Shown here piece by piece: positions 63,892 to 64,000 of a stretch of 64,000 nucleotides of DNA (position 1 is the first letter of the stretch; the number at the start of each line of letters is the position of its first letter). The position numbers were made by a program, and so were the translations under genes. The notes beneath the pieces were generated by a model. That model did no database searches and was not told where the DNA came from. It was given only the letters and a program-made list of their open reading frames with translations. This stretch comes from Imperialibacter roseus (GTDB lineage: Bacteria > Bacteroidota > Bacteroidia > Cytophagales > Cyclobacteriaceae), in assembly GCF_032999765.1 (NCBI RefSeq), contig NZ_CP136051.1, positions 62,001-126,000 of the forward strand, read 5' to 3'.

Positions 63892-64000
63892 CTATTTGAA
63901 CAGGCTCTTGAACGATGTCGAATAATTTCTACTCATTCGTACTACTTCACCATTCTTCAGTGTGATATCGTAATCACCGTTCAGGCGTGATTGATAAGAC
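63892..64000 (-). CDS. LytTR DNA-binding response regulator (C-terminal end)
   Basis: Only the last 35 codons are in the window; the first complete codon begins at 63999. The residues YQSRLNGDYDITLKNGE then VVRMSRNYSTSFKSLFK are the final strands of a LytTR DNA-binding domain. Such domains usually end a response regulator paired with a histidine kinase gene just beyond the right edge. The 78 bases between it and the dioxygenase start show nothing further. Confidence 0.75.
   Translation of the reverse strand, partial: SYQSRLNGDYDITLKNGEVVRMSRNYSTSFKSLFK

Noticed and set aside
1-64000. CRISPR arrays, rRNA genes, prophage, integrases and origins
   Set aside because: Searched by eye on both strands; no pattern of these kinds appears.

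Overview
The window looks like a chromosomal segment of a free-living marine- or soil-type Bacteroidota, most likely order Cytophagales. The evidence is two proteins with the type B (gliding-motility-associated) C-terminal sorting domain of the type IX secretion system (T9SS), the start of a PorP/SprF-family gene, an orphan type A sorting tail, -7 promoter boxes of the form TAnnTTTG, BlaI/M56-TonB and PadR/permease pairs, and many lipoproteins. The assignment rests on gene content only. No rRNA, CRISPR array, prophage or conjugative module was seen. One tRNA (Lys, TTT) is present.

Layout. 0-5.5 kb: a PorP/SprF start running off the left edge and, just upstream of it, a 1778-residue repeat-rich T9SS substrate. 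5.9-17.2 kb: sugar-oxidation genes, namely a ThuA/sorbosone-dehydrogenase/PKD/cytochrome c fusion, NCS1 and GntP permeases, an SDR, a Tat-exported TIM-barrel protein and a PVC-type cytochrome c dehydrogenase. 17.4-20 kb: a decayed T9SS tail, a lipoprotein, tRNA-Lys, a BatE-like protein and a probable gene fragment. 20.1-24.3 kb: a compact divergent locus with cytochrome P450 plus a stand-alone acyl carrier protein on one strand and an MBOAT acyltransferase plus an SGNH-like partner on the other. 24.4-36.8 kb: more carbohydrate genes (second PVC-type dehydrogenase, VCBS protein, DUF1080 hydrolase, SDR, Old Yellow Enzyme homologue, GH88-like enzyme, sodium symporter), interrupted by a frameshifted REP-associated transposase and its repeats. 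36.9-42.6 kb: PadR regulator and two MacB/FtsX-type permeases. 42.7-46.5 kb: CobW GTPase, hipBA and an AbiGi-like gene. 46.7-53.3 kb: a PLP enzyme, a DUF5686-type outer membrane protein, the second T9SS substrate and a small membrane protein. 53.4-64 kb: DPP-IV-like peptidase, RlmD, a Fic protein with an altered catalytic motif, M14 peptidase, BlaI/M56 pair, an intradiol dioxygenase fused to a thioredoxin-like domain, and the C-terminus of a LytTR regulator.

How it fits together. The 5.9-36.8 kb stretch reads as a dispersed, partly redundant set for oxidative breakdown of sugars or glycosides. Periplasmic dehydrogenases with attached c-type hemes, a DUF1080 (3-keto-glycoside hydrolase family) lipoprotein, a TIM-barrel isomerase/epimerase-like protein and short-chain reductases would act in sequence, with GntP, NCS1 and sodium symporters importing products. 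This is inference from families and proximity. The parts most worth a second look are the P450-ACP/MBOAT-SGNH locus, the Fic protein whose motif histidine is glutamine and which sits under a very large palindrome, the hipBA operator array beside AbiGi, and the RAYT/REP element.
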